Below are positions 38,299-51,321 of a stretch of DNA of 64,000 bases, one piece after another; position 1 is the stretch's first letter, and every line of letters begins with the position of its first letter. The position numbers and the translations under genes are program-made. The stretch is taken from contig NW_026251751.1 of NCBI RefSeq assembly GCF_025024155.1, positions 62,001-126,000 on the forward strand. Direction: 5' to 3'. The DNA is from Gamsiella multidivaricata (Eukaryota; Mortierellomycota; Mortierellomycetes; Mortierellales; Mortierellaceae). A model generated the notes under the pieces. The model was not told where the DNA came from, did not search any database, and worked only from the letters and a program-made list of their open reading frames with translations.

Positions 38299-38361
38299 TG
38301 ATAAATAACACAAGAATGTTGGATATATGTGCAAACGAAAGTGCAACATCGCAGCTCAGCT
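37541..38361. other. LYS2 promoter region and 3' flank of the LRR scaffold gene
   Basis: A TATAAAAG box (minus strand) lies at 37796-37803, 256 bp before the LYS2 ATG. A poly(T) run of about 32 nt sits at 38264-38295. No gene seen. Confidence 0.55.
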
Positions 38362-41300
38362 TTAGCTTGCCATTTCAGACAGCTCCATGTCGCGCGCCAA
38401 TGTCTGTGGGTAGTGATGGGATCCTGCTCCCAAACTCACGCGGCTAGCGCGTCCGTTTCTTGAGGGCGTATTCGGAAGACTCCTTCCGCCACCGGGTGTC
38501 ATCGCACCCTTGCTGAATCCAAACGGACTTTGCGTCCCATGGTGGGTTATGCCAAAATAACCGGGCGATGCCATCGGGGACTGTGTCAGCATGTGTGCAC
38601 TCGCACTCATCGACATCATTGGAGCTGTCGCATGGCGTCCAGGGCTGTTCTGCAGCTGCTGATCAAAGCCCAAGAGCTCCTTCCTGCGAGCATTGGCAGA
38701 TCCGCTTGGGTATACCGCAAATGACCGTCTTCGATGGTGTGCTGGTCGAAGAACAGTGCCACTAGCGGTCATGGCACTGGGACCCCCCATAGGAGACATC
38801 GAAAGCTGGTGCTGAGACTGGTGCAACGAGCTAGCGCCAAACTCTCCATTATCATATCCGAGAACCCCGTGCTGTGATGCCGGTCGACCTGGCTGCTGTA
38901 CGTGTTGTCGATTGAGGCCAGTTGCTGGCGACATGGGCCCGGAAGTGGCATCCGACCGACCGCGGGAATGCGTTGATAGCCGGTGCTGCTGCTGCTGCTG
39001 CTGAGACTGGTATTGGAAGAGCGGCGGAGCCGGGATGCAGAACTTGCGAGCACCAATGGTACTGGCACGCCGTCTAAGAGGCGGACGAATCTGGCTCTGA
39101 TACAGGGTTTCGTTTTCGTTCTCTCCGCTGTTATTGGCCACTGCAATCGTGCTGATCTCATGTGCTGCATTGATGTTGGTTGTCTCGTTGCGAGCACCAC
39201 TGGTACTGCTCCCATTTCGGCTGCTATCAGCATTGCCCTTCTCGCCTCGACGCAATTGCTGAGACTTCGACTGAGCATCTTGGACAATAGCTGCACTGGA
39301 TACAGACGAGGGGTGGACTCTTGGCGAATGCTGCTTTCTATGCGAAATTTCGTTCACCTCATCCCTCCAGCTCCGGACTGCAGAGCGCTTATCTGGGGAG
39401 CCCTCATAGTGCACGTCCTCGGCCTCATCCTGTTGCCGTTGTTGTTGCTGGAACTGCTGTTGAAGCTGATTGTGAGAAAGAGTGCTGCTCGAGCTCATCC
39501 TGTTGGGCTTGACGCGCATCGCGTTCGAAGACGTCCTTGACAATGAAACGGGTCCCTTGGGCGAAGGCGACACCATCTGGTATCCGGAGGACGAGTGTAG
39601 TCTGCGGGGCTGCTGCTGAGTTGTACCAGAGAAGCGAGTGAGCGTCGATTTTAGAGCCAAAGATTGCGGTCGCGATTGCTGTTGCTGTTGACGTCTACCA
39701 CTCAGACTCCCACTTTCGACACTGCTGCCAGGTCGCCTGCTATTGTCCGTAATGTCCTCTGGGTCTCGACCATCGTGATCAAAGTCCTCGCCCGCGTCCA
39801 TCTCTCCGTTTTGAAAGTGCTGTTCCTGAGCCAGTTGCTCCAGTTGCTCTCGATTGTAGAGCCAGTCTGCATCCTGTTGCGGATTAACGTATTCCTCGGT
39901 AGTGTAGTATCCTTCATGTCCTTCCTCAAACTCAAGATCCTCCTCTTCATCCTCACGGCGATTGTTGACCAAGTAGTTCCTGCCATAGTTGTCCAGCATA
40001 TCGCCCAGAACAATAGGAGCACGCTCTCGTTCCTTGGTCTGGATCACACCGCCATCGAACCATTCAAGTCTTTTGCAAGACTTGATGATTGCGGATCGGT
40101 ACACGGACCGCTTCACATACTTGGCATCCGGAAGTGCTCGTCGGAAGCCAATATCGCGTCGACGCCAGTCTAGCTCTGTCTCCGAATTCTGGTTTGTACG
40201 ATAAGTGTCCTGATATTTGGAGCCCTGGCCGACCGACATGACGGGGTACATATTGGATGTCAATGGATTATGTCTGCTCAATCAGTGCATAAGAGAAAGG
40301 ATAGCAGTTAGCACTTGAATTCATTCATGATACACAATACAACTGCTTTTGATAATTGAATAGGAATTTTTTTCGTACCTGAGGTCAAGCGTGACAAGGG
40401 AGCGCATACGCTTGAGAAGCGACAAGATATCGCTAAAACTCTTCAGATTGTTACCGACAAAAATCAATCGCCTTAACCTATGTAGACCATCCAAGGCCGA
40501 GATTGAATCCAGTCCGTTATAGCTGAGATTCAAACCCCTTAGATTTGGGAACAGTGTTGCAAATTCTAGGGGCAGCTCAGACAGGCATCCTGCACAGACC
40601 TCAAGGTACTCAAGACGATAGAAGCCCATATCAAAGTCCAGTGCATGGATCGGATTGCCCGAGAGGTACAGCTTGCGACTGTTCACAAACTCCGTCATAT
40701 CGATAGCGATACCCTCGCCTTCTTGATCGCGCACCGAAAAGTTCTCGAGGCGCGTCAGCTTCTGACAGTTCTCTAAAGACTGCAGGCGATTGTCATCCAG
40801 GTACAGGGTTCGTAGACCTGGGAATGGTGTCGCATCAAATGTCACCAATTTGTTTTCAGACAACCGCAAGATTCGGAGACGACGCAGCTGTTGCACCAGG
40901 CTGATATCCTCAATGCAATTGTGCGCTAAAATTCAAAGCAGAAAAAAAAATGCACATATATCGGTCAGATCGCTCTCAGGGTTGGAAATATTAACAAGCT
41001 CTTTGGTCAAAAATAGGGTGATCTTCTTACCAAGATTGGCATGAATGAGTCCAGTGAGCGACTCAAGGTTTTCCAGCTGCTCGATTTTGTTATAAGATGC
41101 GTTCAAGAACTCGAGACGTGTCCTAGTAATGTTACAATAGGAATTTCCAAGAAAATACGTGTTGGTGGGAAAATAACGCAAGATAAACAGCGAGTAAATC
41201 CCAGAATCAAAGCGGTCAACGACTTACAGTTTGCTCCATCTGAAGTCAAGGCTGGTCAAGCAATTGTGCGAGACATCCAGTCGGATCAGACCATCCATCT

Positions 41301-44300
41301 GTTGCAGTGCCGACACGCTCTTGATCTTGTTGTCCTCGGCAATCAGTTCCCTCAGATGAACTAGGCTTGACAAGCCAGTCAGGTCCTCAATTTCGTTATG
41401 AGAGATATCCAGATACTGCAGGTTGATGAGATGACTAAAGTTGGTGAGATCGCTCAGCTGGTTGGATCGAGCTTGAAGGGTCTTGACAGATATGGGGACA
41501 CCCGTCAAGTAAGAAACCTGGTTCTCGTTCAAGAGCAGGACCTCGAGATTGGGGACCAAATGATCCAGCTTGATGGTACTCTCAACCTCTCTCTTGCTTA
41601 AATCCAAAGTCTTGACCTGGTCCCACTCGTCCCAAGGATGAAGTCCAGTGATGAAGCGGAGTAGATGACCCTTTGCATGACTGAATGAGGCCTGCTCGGC
41701 AAACAGACCAGAGGTATCGTGCACACCTGCGTTTGACGAAGAGCGAGTCATGCTGGCATTGATTCCGAGACGAGAAGTATCCGCGTTCGAGACAGTGTCC
41801 ACCTGATCCTCCCACTTGAGCGAGTACTCACCTTTCCGCTTGGGCTTCGAGGGCAGAGACACTGCAGACAAGTATTCACCAGCACCCTCGTCGTCTGTTT
41901 GCGTTCTCCTGGCGACATCCTGATCGCACTTCGCTCCCGCCATGGTATCAAATGACATGTCTATCATAAGTATAAAAAAGAGTATAGAGCTAGGTCAGCA
42001 ATGTTTCCCTGCCAGCAACTTTGAAATAGCATCGACTAAGAAAGATTATTTCGCCCTTACCAAGGCTCTCAAGTCCCCTGAATGCATCTTCCATGCCCTT
42101 GGATCCGATAAGCGACCCAAGATCATCCAACTCAGCGTCTGAATTTTCGTCCGCCTCCTCCTTGTCCTCCTCTCGAGAAACCTTCTTGAATGTCGCATCG
42201 CGCTTCTCAGTTTTGGAAAACTCATCGTCATGGTTTATGTTGCCGTGATATTCAAGAATTCTGTCAGATACATCGTCCTCCACTGTCAATTGTTGCTCTG
42301 ACTGTTTCGATGCAGATGACGGCGTGTTTCTGATCGAGCTGTCCATCGCAGACTTCAGAGCTGTGGCAGTCGCCAACTCTTCTACAAAAGAACTCGTCTG
42401 TTTGGACAACCTCTTGTTTGCCAGGGCAGCATACTGTTTTGCACGGAGAGGATCAGTCTCGGGCCTGAAGCGCCTATGATGACCGTCGATTCCTCTGGCC
42501 GAGGACACGTTGACACGATCCTTGGGATGCGGTGTAGGGTCCGTGTCCTCTGGAATTATCGTCTCAAGAACAGGCTGTTGTGGAGCTGATTGTACTTCCT
42601 GTTGTTGGACATTGGTGTGGGATTGGGATTTAGTGTTGACGTTGCGAGGCAAGATCCGGGTCGTGTTCTTGGGGTCGACATCAGAGGACAAAAGTTGGGC
42701 AACGGCGGCAGTCTTAAGCGCAGTGAAGGCGTTGACCATCTCATGCTTATTGAACCCCTCCAGTTGGGCATGGAATCCTGCAGATCCCAAGGTCGATCCT
42801 GAAAGGCTGTCCCTGTAAACGCTGTCCCTCGATGTTGTGCTGCCCCGGTCGCCAATTTCTGTATCCCGTGAGCCCTGTGAGGATCCCAATATCATAAAAT
42901 AGTAATCAGCAAAAGAGCGCTGCAGGGGGAATTCAGCAATAATAGAGACAACATGGAGTAATAGCATACCTGGGAACGGTGGCGAGATCCATAAGAGAAG
43001 CGAGACGAGTGAGACGAGACGGGTATATTGGACTGGGATCTACTAGTCGTGACAGCGGTTTTGATCTGCAAATTGGCATTTGCTGTCAACAAGCTGGAGG
43101 CATCTTTTGCATCATCCGAGGGAGCATGGCTTCGATTATCGTTGAGGTCGATGTTCATGGCGGCTTTGATTACTCTCATCAATCGCTGTTGTTTGAATGC
43201 CTCCTGGTTGTTTTGAAAGGCCATGGCACCTGGTGATCCTGTCACTGAGCTTGGCAGATCATCTAAACCATCTTCCTGTAGGTTTCTGTCAGGTGAGAGC
43301 TGGGCGAGACGTCTCCTTGCTTGTTCGTATTTCGAAGAACGGGCAGGGTCGATTGAATCCTCGCCTTTGTTGACTGCGTCGATAATGTCGCTCAAGCTCA
43401 GGGACGAGGATGTGTCCTCATCGCTGGCGCGACTATGCTGCTGATTACCCTTGCCTGTGCTTGCCTGTGGCCGAGGGGTGGTCGACAATGCGTCATGATC
43501 CCGCGACAGCCTCAATTGCGCATGCTCATCCGCTAGATCAGTGAAGATGGTTTCGTGTTTCGAATCTCGCCAAGGATACTTCAAAGCGCTACTGTTTTTG
43601 CGCGAGACTGGTGGGCTTTTCCTGATGTGGGTGCTGAGAAATGAGCTGCTACTGTGCTGGTCTACATCGCCAAGGAAACCCCTGCTACCGCCGTTTATAT
43701 CCTGCACAGTAGTCTGAGATCGTGATCGGAGTGGGCTGTTTGTGTTCCTCTCCATGTCCTGCTGAAACTGCCTGGAGCGACTCCGGCTGGCAGGATTGGG
43801 ACTTGGCATCTTTTCATTCTTGCCCATGTGGACGTTACCATGGACATTCATGTTTCTGCTGTCGTTATTGATAGTGGTGGCGGGTTTGTTGTCATTATTG
43901 TTTTTGGTGATCTCGCTATCGTTTTGTTCATTAAATGCTGGGTGATTTCGAGTATCGTGCTGATGGTGCTTGTTGTTGTTGTTGTCGTCGTCCAGATCGT
44001 CCAGGCCCCAGCTACCGTCCATGTCATCGGGTGGGGTCTCATCAGAAAGCAGTTTCATGGGGCCGAGGTTCATGTTTTTGTCGGAGAGGTGCGAGTGCCG
44101 CCGCTCCCAGTGACCCGAGGGCCGGGTTCCGCCCACCGCGTCCGCAACGTTAATCCAGGCATCCCTGGTCTCCTGTGACGCCCACATAGGCTCGTGCTGC
44201 CGCTGGTCCACCGCCGTGCCTGCACCTAATGTTTTGAATACACAAAATTTTTTGTTTAGTGCCGTGCCTCGACCCCTTTTTCACGATAGCAAAACTGGCC

Positions 44301-44753
44301 TTGAAACATAGATGGAGAAGGATATTATTTCATGACGAGGAGGGAGAGTAGGGAATACAGTAAACAATTGACAGAGATTGACATGGCTGAGGTTTGGCGG
44401 AGGAAATTCGCACAAAAGTGTGCAAGAAGAAAGTGATCATGCACATCGAACTGACCTTGGGCCTTTTCGTATCGATCTGCATACATCCGTGGCGTATCCA
44501 ATTGCTGTTGGCGCTGCAGTTTGAGGTGTTGCTGCTGCTGACGCTGAAGGGCCTGCAATTGTTGCAGTTTCTGTTCCTTTGTCGACAATGAGGAAGGCGA
44601 AGATTCTGCAGAGGAGAGGGAAGCAGAGGGCGAAGTGCGTTTTCCCGATGTGGACTGACGGGAGATCGAGGAGGATCCAGGCGCTGCGGTTCTCAGCATG
44701 TTGTTGGGATACTTCACGCACTCGCGACGGGATGTGGATTTGCGGACAGAATC
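38362..44753 (-). CDS. cdc11: Cdc11/Nud1-like LRR scaffold of the septation initiation (mitotic exit) network, at least 1,883 aa
   Basis: Spindle-pole-body scaffold that tethers the SIN/MEN kinases. Exons 44753-44456, 44225-42970, 42874-42061, 41960-41228, 41122-41031, 40925-40379 and 40273-38362 sum to 5,652 nt, a multiple of three. The N-terminal about 1,000 residues are Ser/Asn/Gln-rich and acidic. A leucine-rich repeat block follows (LDHLVPNLEVLLLNENQVS, YLDISHNEIEDLTGLSSL, LRTLYLDDNRLQSLEN), capped by VTLDLRHNPLTSNMYP. The motif after the cap (FRRALPDAKYVKRSVYRSA, KSCKRLEWFDG, KERERAPIVL) is the Cdc11/Nud1/SnaD signature. A long Ser/Gln-rich tail ends the protein. The initiating exon is not resolved: the first listed exon opens at an acceptor with no ATG before it. 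A candidate start is ATG 45286 (MPRVSLPSPLTP), which joins in frame to an acceptor near 44683. Confidence 0.85.
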
Positions 44754-47402
44754 CTAGTGACTAGGATGGGCACTGCCAAGCCAGGCTGATGCAATTGACA
44801 GCCGATGATTGTATCCTGTGAGCTGGCGAAACTATCAGAGGGCGTAATAGAAAGTATCGAAGGAAAAAAAGCAGAGTGAAGAGTGAGCACGACAAGAGAG
44901 TTGGTGAACAGAAAGTGTGTTGTGGGTTGACTGTTTTTTAAGTGCAGCGCATTGAGCCAGTGAGATAATAACCACACAATCAATAGGTGAAGGGCGAAGG
45001 CGGTGGCAAAGCGGGAAAAAGTCGATGGACAACAGCTATCGTCGTCATTGATATCGCATTGCAAAATGAGAAGAAGTCGCGCACTACCTGCAGGATGCAG
45101 AAAAAAAATAAAAAAATCTTCTGCGTCTGCAGTAATTGGAGCAATTCAGTTGAGGCACTTGAGGGAACAAATATGAATGGATGAGTGGGCATATTTACTT
45201 GGCGCGAACAGAGAGTCGTTGGGTAAGCCGTTTGGAGACAATATTGCAATGGGGGTAAGGGGAGAAGGAAGGCTCACTCGAGGCATGCGTGGTTGTAGAC
45301 AGCAAGACAGACAGAGGGGAGGAGAAAATAAAAGAAAGATGATAAAAGTGCCAAGGAGGGGAAAAGTGTCAAACAATTGGCGACGATAAGGGCGATGTCC
45401 AAGTTAACCGATTGGTTTCAAAGGGAGTTGCCAAGGAGGTGTTGTTTGAAAAGAGAGGGACCTGCGATACGAGGATATGGGGGAATGGGATCTTAAGAAA
45501 GGGGAAGTGCAGGGTTGCAGGGTCGGTGCAGCAAAGGGCCAGGCCAGACAGTACTGTTGCACACCATTGGAATGCAGAATAGAATCGCATCTCTCACTGG
45601 CAGCGATTTACCTTTGTTGCTGTTGGTTCTAAGTAGCGATTTCCAATCCGATCCAGAATCTGATTGAGGGTTGGAGCGTGAAAGAGGATCCTTGACACGC
45701 GGATTAAGTGGAGGTGGAATCGAATAGATGATGGGAATAGGCAGAGTGAGGGAAGGGTGGTTGCGGCAGTTGGATAGCCAATTAGAGGAAGGAGAAGGGA
45801 AGGAAGGAAGGAAGGGAAGGGGATCCGGTCGTTTCAATGTCCTGGAGGTGTGGGATGGGGTGCTATTGCTCGTTTTCCTTGTCGTCAATGGAGGGTGAGG
45901 GATTCCGTGGTGCGCCTGTGCTTTCTGACTGTTGGTGCTGCTGCTTCCTCTGTCGAACAACCGGTCAGTCTGTTCAGCTCAGTCGTCTGTTTGGGTGAGA
46001 AAGAGAGAAAGAGCGAGGGATGAGAGATTGCCGAGAAAGAGAGAAGCTGCTGAGGCAGAGAAGAGTGGGACGTGTAGGACAATAATGAAGAAAAACGAGC
46101 AATGGACAAAGAATCAAAAAGAAAAAAAGGAATGAGGGAGAGGGAGAGAAGAGAAGAGATAAACAGCAGCAGGAGTGACAACAATAACAACAGCAATAAG
46201 AATGAGAATAAGAGGATGAGCCCTCCGAGGGCGAAGGACTTGACCATTGGCCATGCTACACCGTGCTACAGCATGCTGTAGTACGCTATGGCACTCATAC
46301 GGTGTGCCCTCCCTAGACTTTATTATTATGGCGATGTGAGCCTGCAGATGGTCCGTTGTGCGCAATGCTGAGGTCAGTTCGCCACTTCTTTATTTCAGGG
46401 CACTTCCGGGCCAAAACGTGCCTGCGAATCAGGAACGATATCTGTATTTGCCTATACCGTATTAGTTTTAGACTCAGGTCGTCTTTTTTTATTCCTGCAC
46501 TTTTGTCTTTCCATGCACGGCGTGAACGGAACAGCATCCATCCAGCAGCTGCCTATCCGACTCTTTCACATTGAGTATAAGTGTCGCACAATGAGAAGAT
46601 CGATCAAAAAAACTCCGAGCACAGTATTGGAACAGTTTACTTTAATACATGACACGCAAATAAATCAAAGCCTGCATTTCCTACTTTCATCATGTTTGAC
46701 TACGTTGTGCTTAGACTACATGCAGCAAACAGAGGTCGGGCTGGTATTGCAGTTCTGTTCACTGCAAACAAACCTGCATGCGTGCATGCTTCGTTCCTAA
46801 ATAAAAAAGGCTGTTATATAAAGAAAACCCATTCATTCGGGCCACATGTGTCAAGTCGAGTTGTATGAACTTGTTCGCGCCACTTTCCACCGCGCGATTA
46901 CAGCGAACATGGATGTTTCTGTAACCCCCCTATAAGCTGCAACAAATCCGTAAATCCACAGCAACATTTTTAAAAATGTGGAAAACGCGCTGCCAGGAGC
47001 TGTTGAGCCACTCCCCTTAGTGCAAGAACTGAAGCGTCAAGGTCACTAGAATCGCCCCCGCCATACTCTCCCTCCCACCACCGCTTGATTCCCCATTAAC
47101 ACCTACGCTGACAATTGCTGGGTCGCAGCTTCCGTCGAGAGAGTCCTAGCAAAAAACCCGGCTGAGTTCCATTGCGCTCGGACGGTACCTTGGTATATGG
47201 CAGTTGAGGAAGCAAAAAGTGGCATTGATTATTGTGAGCACGCAGAGGCGCATTGGCTCATCTAAATACCCAGTCTTGATCAAAAGACCCCATTTCTTTC
47301 TTTTCCCCACTTCACTCCCCACATCCCTAGCTATGTCCAAGTGTCCTACAGCCGCCTCGGATCCTGCTTCAGGGACCAATTTCGGAGATCTTTGCCCGAT
47401 CA
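44754..47402. other. 5' region of the LRR scaffold gene and gene-poor spacer
   Basis: Probably contains unresolved 5' exons or leader of the minus-strand scaffold gene. Open minus-strand segments at 45612-45800 (VKDPLSRSNPQSDSGSDW) end in a good splice donor but have no ATG. A perfect 16-bp palindrome lies at 46266-46281. Beyond 46,300 no gene is seen. Confidence 0.4.
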
Positions 47403-47720
47403 AGGGTAACCAGGGTAACCAGGGCAACCAGGCAACCAGGACAATTATATCGATACCATGTCGCCAGGGACGACGATCTCAGAACTGCCATCTATGTCAG
47501 TCGTACCTGGAATGCCGTCTGGAACCCCTATCTTTACGAAAAGGACCTCGATAGCCATTATAATGGTAATAACTATCCAGGACTTCACATATACGGTCGA
47601 AATGTCAGAGCCTTCATACTGGATACAAAACATGGACCATTTCCATCTCCCTGAGTACATCTCCAACTCTGCAATCGTTCATCCTCCGTTGCGTGAGCCT
47701 TCGCGCCTGGTGTCATAAAA
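47403..47720 (+). pseudogene. F-box protein fragment, degraded
   Basis: One frame (to a TGA at 47652-47654) reads DDDLRTAIYVSRTWNAVWNP, then YLYEKDLDSHYNGN, LHIYGRNVRAFILDTK. This looks like an F-box helix pair and following linker of large fungal F-box/LRR families. There is no start codon with an intact F-box before it, and the frame breaks after about 80 codons. A short LRR-like continuation (LQSFILRCVSLR) lies in another frame. I read it as the 5' remnant of an F-box/LRR gene. Upstream, a GGTAACCA-type tandem repeat (47405-47435) disrupts the expected N-terminus. Confidence 0.5.
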
Positions 47721-48986
47721 GGATCGCTCGCATAGGTACCACAACTTTAGGTCCCATTAAATGCCAGGGAAAATAGTAAAGAAGTATGGCAAGGCTTTGC
47801 CTCCAAATTGGATTGTAGGGGTCGGTGCACTACTGTAGACCTCGAGGAGCATGTGCAATTAGGATGAATAAGGAACAGGATAGTAAAACGAGGACGCGTT
47901 GTTGTAATTTTTTGGTAGGCCATCCTATTTGAAAGACAAAGGTCGTCCAGCATCGGAACAACCACAGTGTGCACAGCAATGAAAACATGAAATGCTGTTG
48001 ACTCATATCTAACTTGCTACTGTCTTGGCTCAAAGCTCGATCAATGAAAGCTACATACCTTCGTATGCGCAACCGACATTAGTCATCTCTCCAATATCTG
48101 CTCCATTACTGACAGCTTTGTGTCCCCACGCCGACAATGGCATACCAATGGAACTTGGCTTTTGAACGCCATGCCAAAACCAAGTTTAAAAAAAATTGGG
48201 TGTCAGAAACATAGTCAAATCCACATGGCATTTGAAAAGAGCTTAGTCAAATGAACTCTCCAACACCCAATCGTCCTAGTCGAATATATATTTTGACGAG
48301 CAGCCTGGTTCGGTGCTACACGGGTTCGCATAGCTGGATCTCGTTGGCCGGAGAGAATATCTCCCATCCTTCCCCACCAACTTGCGTAAACTACATTGTC
48401 GATGCTTGAGGTTTTCCTTTCTGCTTGGCCCATCGCCAGTGATCGAGACCAATATTCAAGCAAGAAGCCGTCTCCTTCTGTAGCGAACATTACATTACGT
48501 TTCAGGTCGACGTTTTATTGTTTTCCTCACAATCCAAGATGACATTTTTCGGAACCATTGGCCTATTTAGTGGGAAGTATACATGTCCTGGCCGCACCCA
48601 AAAAGTGTGCAACGACACCCGCCGCCTGAAAAACATCAGCGCATTGCATTAAAGCATCATTCATAATAGAACCCAATGATGTTATGCTTGAAGCACAGCA
48701 ACAGTGGTCTTGTAGGATTAATGGATAGAAGTATGTCCAGACGGTGCTCTGGCTGTGGGTTCATGTTACATGTGCGCACTGCGAGGACACGCCCCTTGGG
48801 TGATGAAGGACGTCACTCGACGCGTCCTTCATTTTGATTTTCGTTTGTTTACATTTTGACGCGTGGCCTTCCATTCAAAATTCTCCCACGGGCAGCCGTT
48901 CTCTTTTTCTCACATTCTTCTCCACTCTTCCAAACCAAACACCCACCGATGCACCCGTACCAAAGTGCACTCCGTTACTCGGTGCT
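47721..48986. other. Spacer, no gene seen
   Basis: Only short frames without domain motifs or splice support; possibly further degraded LRR sequence. Confidence 0.35.
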
Positions 48987-49879
48987 ATGGCCAAGCAGTA
49001 TCACCCCAGGTATGTTACAACGCTCATGAGGTTGCTCATTGCGCTTTTGCTCATTATGTTTGTGCCTGTGGTTGCAGGATGTTCTCTTCTAGCCTACTGG
49101 GGCTGTGCGTGTCTGTACTAGTGTCTGAGCCCACTTTGTATATTTCTCGCATGTTTAAGCTGCTTCGCCCATCATGTCCACTACAACCTGCATCAGCAGC
49201 AGCGCAGTAGGACCACAGCGATGACCACAGCGATGACCAGTCGAGTCCACAAAGGTATGTTCTTGGAGTTCTTTCCTTGTAAAGTGGCACTGCCTGCCTT
49301 TCTTTTCTTTTTTTGTCTGTGCCTGGTGCTTGGTGCCTTGTACCTGATGGTTCTGCACCTGGTGCCATAGATTGTGTCCGTGTCTGTGACTCGATACTCA
49401 TATCATCGTCTCTTTCCGCACTTGTTTTTATGTATCAACCTCTCATTTCTAGCAAGGAGAGACTCGCTCCTCCAACCCAGCATATCAGCCTGTCGGTTAC
49501 AGCAACCACAGGTACAGCATGGCCCAGTCCCACCGGGATTCGTCATGGTCAAGAAGAGCGAATCAGGTGGCCACAAAGGTATGTTTGACATGCGCCATTT
49601 GGTGCTACTGTACTAGGAGTTGACTTTGGCGCCTGTGTTCCCTTTCTCACACACTCACATAGTGGTTGTCCCCTTGTCTTCTGTCGTCTGAACTGCTTCT
49701 CCTCTAGCCACCAGCCTCTATCTTTGCCAGTTTCGGCTGAGAAGAGGCTCAGGCTCGCCCCACCTAACCTAGTGGGCGAACCAGACTCGCTGGGCCATGG
49801 CATGCCCATCAAGCCCATCCAGCCCATCAAGCCCATCCAGCCCATCCAGCCCATCCAGCCCATCCAGCCCATCAAGTGA
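48987..49879 (+). CDS. Candidate five-exon gene, 131 aa, PI(Q/K) repeat tail
   Basis: Possible exons 48987-49009, 49078-49108, 49211-49254, 49453-49578 and 49708-49879 join in one frame to 396 nt, each flanked by GT-AG sites (three donors read GTATG). The predicted protein starts MAKQYHPRMFSSS and has an acidic DHSDDHSDDQSSPQ. A Pro/Thr-rich middle and EKRLRLAPPNLVGEPDSLGH follow, then repeated tripeptides PIQ and PIK encoded by a 9-bp tandem repeat. No family recognised. Other frames are also open in exon 4, and the repeat can be read as Ser-Pro, so the model is uncertain. A fast-evolving or orphan gene, or a decaying one, is possible. Confidence 0.3.
49807..49876 (+). repeat. Tandem 9-bp repeat CCCATC(C/A)AG, 8 copies
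   Basis: Units CCCATCAAG and CCCATCCAG alternate, then run as a uniform block. Depending on frame it encodes Pro-Ile-Gln/Lys or Ser-Pro-Ser. Confidence 0.85.
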
Positions 49880-51149
49880 ACCAAGCCAAGCAAGCAAATC
49901 AAAACATTCAAAGCTAAGTACTCTCCATCCCCTTCCCCCCTCCACCGCCCCACTCAACCCTCCCACCGCCTTCCCCATCGTCAATGATTGCCCTTACCCC
50001 ATCTAAAAATAACCCCTCCCTTGGAGTGTCTCTGCGCACTTGGTCCCTCTCGCATGGGTCCTCTTGCGATCCAGTGACCTCGAGGCTGAGGGGCTGTTGA
50101 TCCCAGCTGGGATTGGGTGCCTGCTGTGCTGGTCGCCCAGTGCTGCACCCTAGCCTACTCTCTCCTGTCCACCCTCCTTGTTCCTGGGGTCAAACTAAGA
50201 CGCTTACTTTTTGCTGTGTCCAGGGATTCTATAGATCGTCGATGTGCCGTACTCTCTCTTGCTCGCCCGGTTGGATGCACGGCCTGATGCTGAGACAGCG
50301 TCCCCGCCGTTTTCCCCGATCCTGGACTTGATCCAGGTTCATCGTCCTGGGGGGACTCGACCACGGTCGTGCGAAGGGACACTCGCCGGCACATAGGCCA
50401 GCTGACTGTGAGGCTCGGAGCGAAGACATCATGGTCAAGGAATGTCCAGCGGTCCTGATCCTAGTAAGGGACTCTGGAGCAGACCTTCGACAGAGATGGC
50501 TTCGTCTTTGAGGCAGCACACCGGCGGACCCATGGTCGGCAAACTACTATGCCAGATGGAAGACAAAGGTACGTTTGCGCGTGTCCTCTTGGATAAAGAG
50601 ATGTATGTGTGCTGAGTTTAGCACGCAGAAAACAGCGATATACTGACACACTATTTAACTGGTCCATTCGTGGTAGCGGCGATGTCTCGGCAAGATCAGG
50701 CCTAGTAATGCTCCCCAGCTGGGCAGCGAGAGGGAGAGAGCGCGTCGGCCGATCAAGGATCCCAGTTCTAGGGTGGACACATGCAAAGAGGTAAGTGCGC
50801 CATGGGTTCAAGGTAGAGGTGGAGCGGGTAGAGAGGAGGCAGGGGCAGTGCTGTCAGTGACCGCACAGCAGACCACCCTCTCTCAGCTGAGGGGAGACGG
50901 CCCCGAACCCTCGGGGTTTGGTGGTCGCGAGGTCGGGTCCTCTGCGGGGGATGACCAGTGTGTATGGACACAAGAGGGAGAGGGCGAATGGGGTAAAGTC
51001 ATAGATGATGGGGAAGAATGGTGAGGGGGGATAGCAAAAGGAGTGCGGGCGGAGTGCAATGGATGGGGGGATAAGAAAGGGTCGATGGGAGAGTACAGGA
51101 GGAGCAAAGGAGGGGAAGGGCAGGCAGCGACAGCTGTATAAAAACACCG

Positions 51150-51192
<43 letters not shown>

Positions 51193-51281
51193 CAAGAAAA
51201 ATGAAAAATGAAAAAAGAAAGAAAAAAAAAAAAAAACCAAAAAACCAAAAAAACCAAAAAAACCAAAAAAACCAAAAAAAC

Positions 51282-51321
<40 letters not shown>

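Noticed and set aside
46114..46365. 83-codon hydrophobic minus-strand frame (MANGQVLRP onwards from an internal ATG)
   Set aside because: Pyrimidine-rich leader-like sequence; no signal that it is translated, although an upstream open reading frame is not excluded.
50229..50560. Retroelement protease-like DSGAD in one frame
   Set aside because: An isolated short match in a frame with stops, without flanking reverse transcriptase, integrase or LTR sequence.
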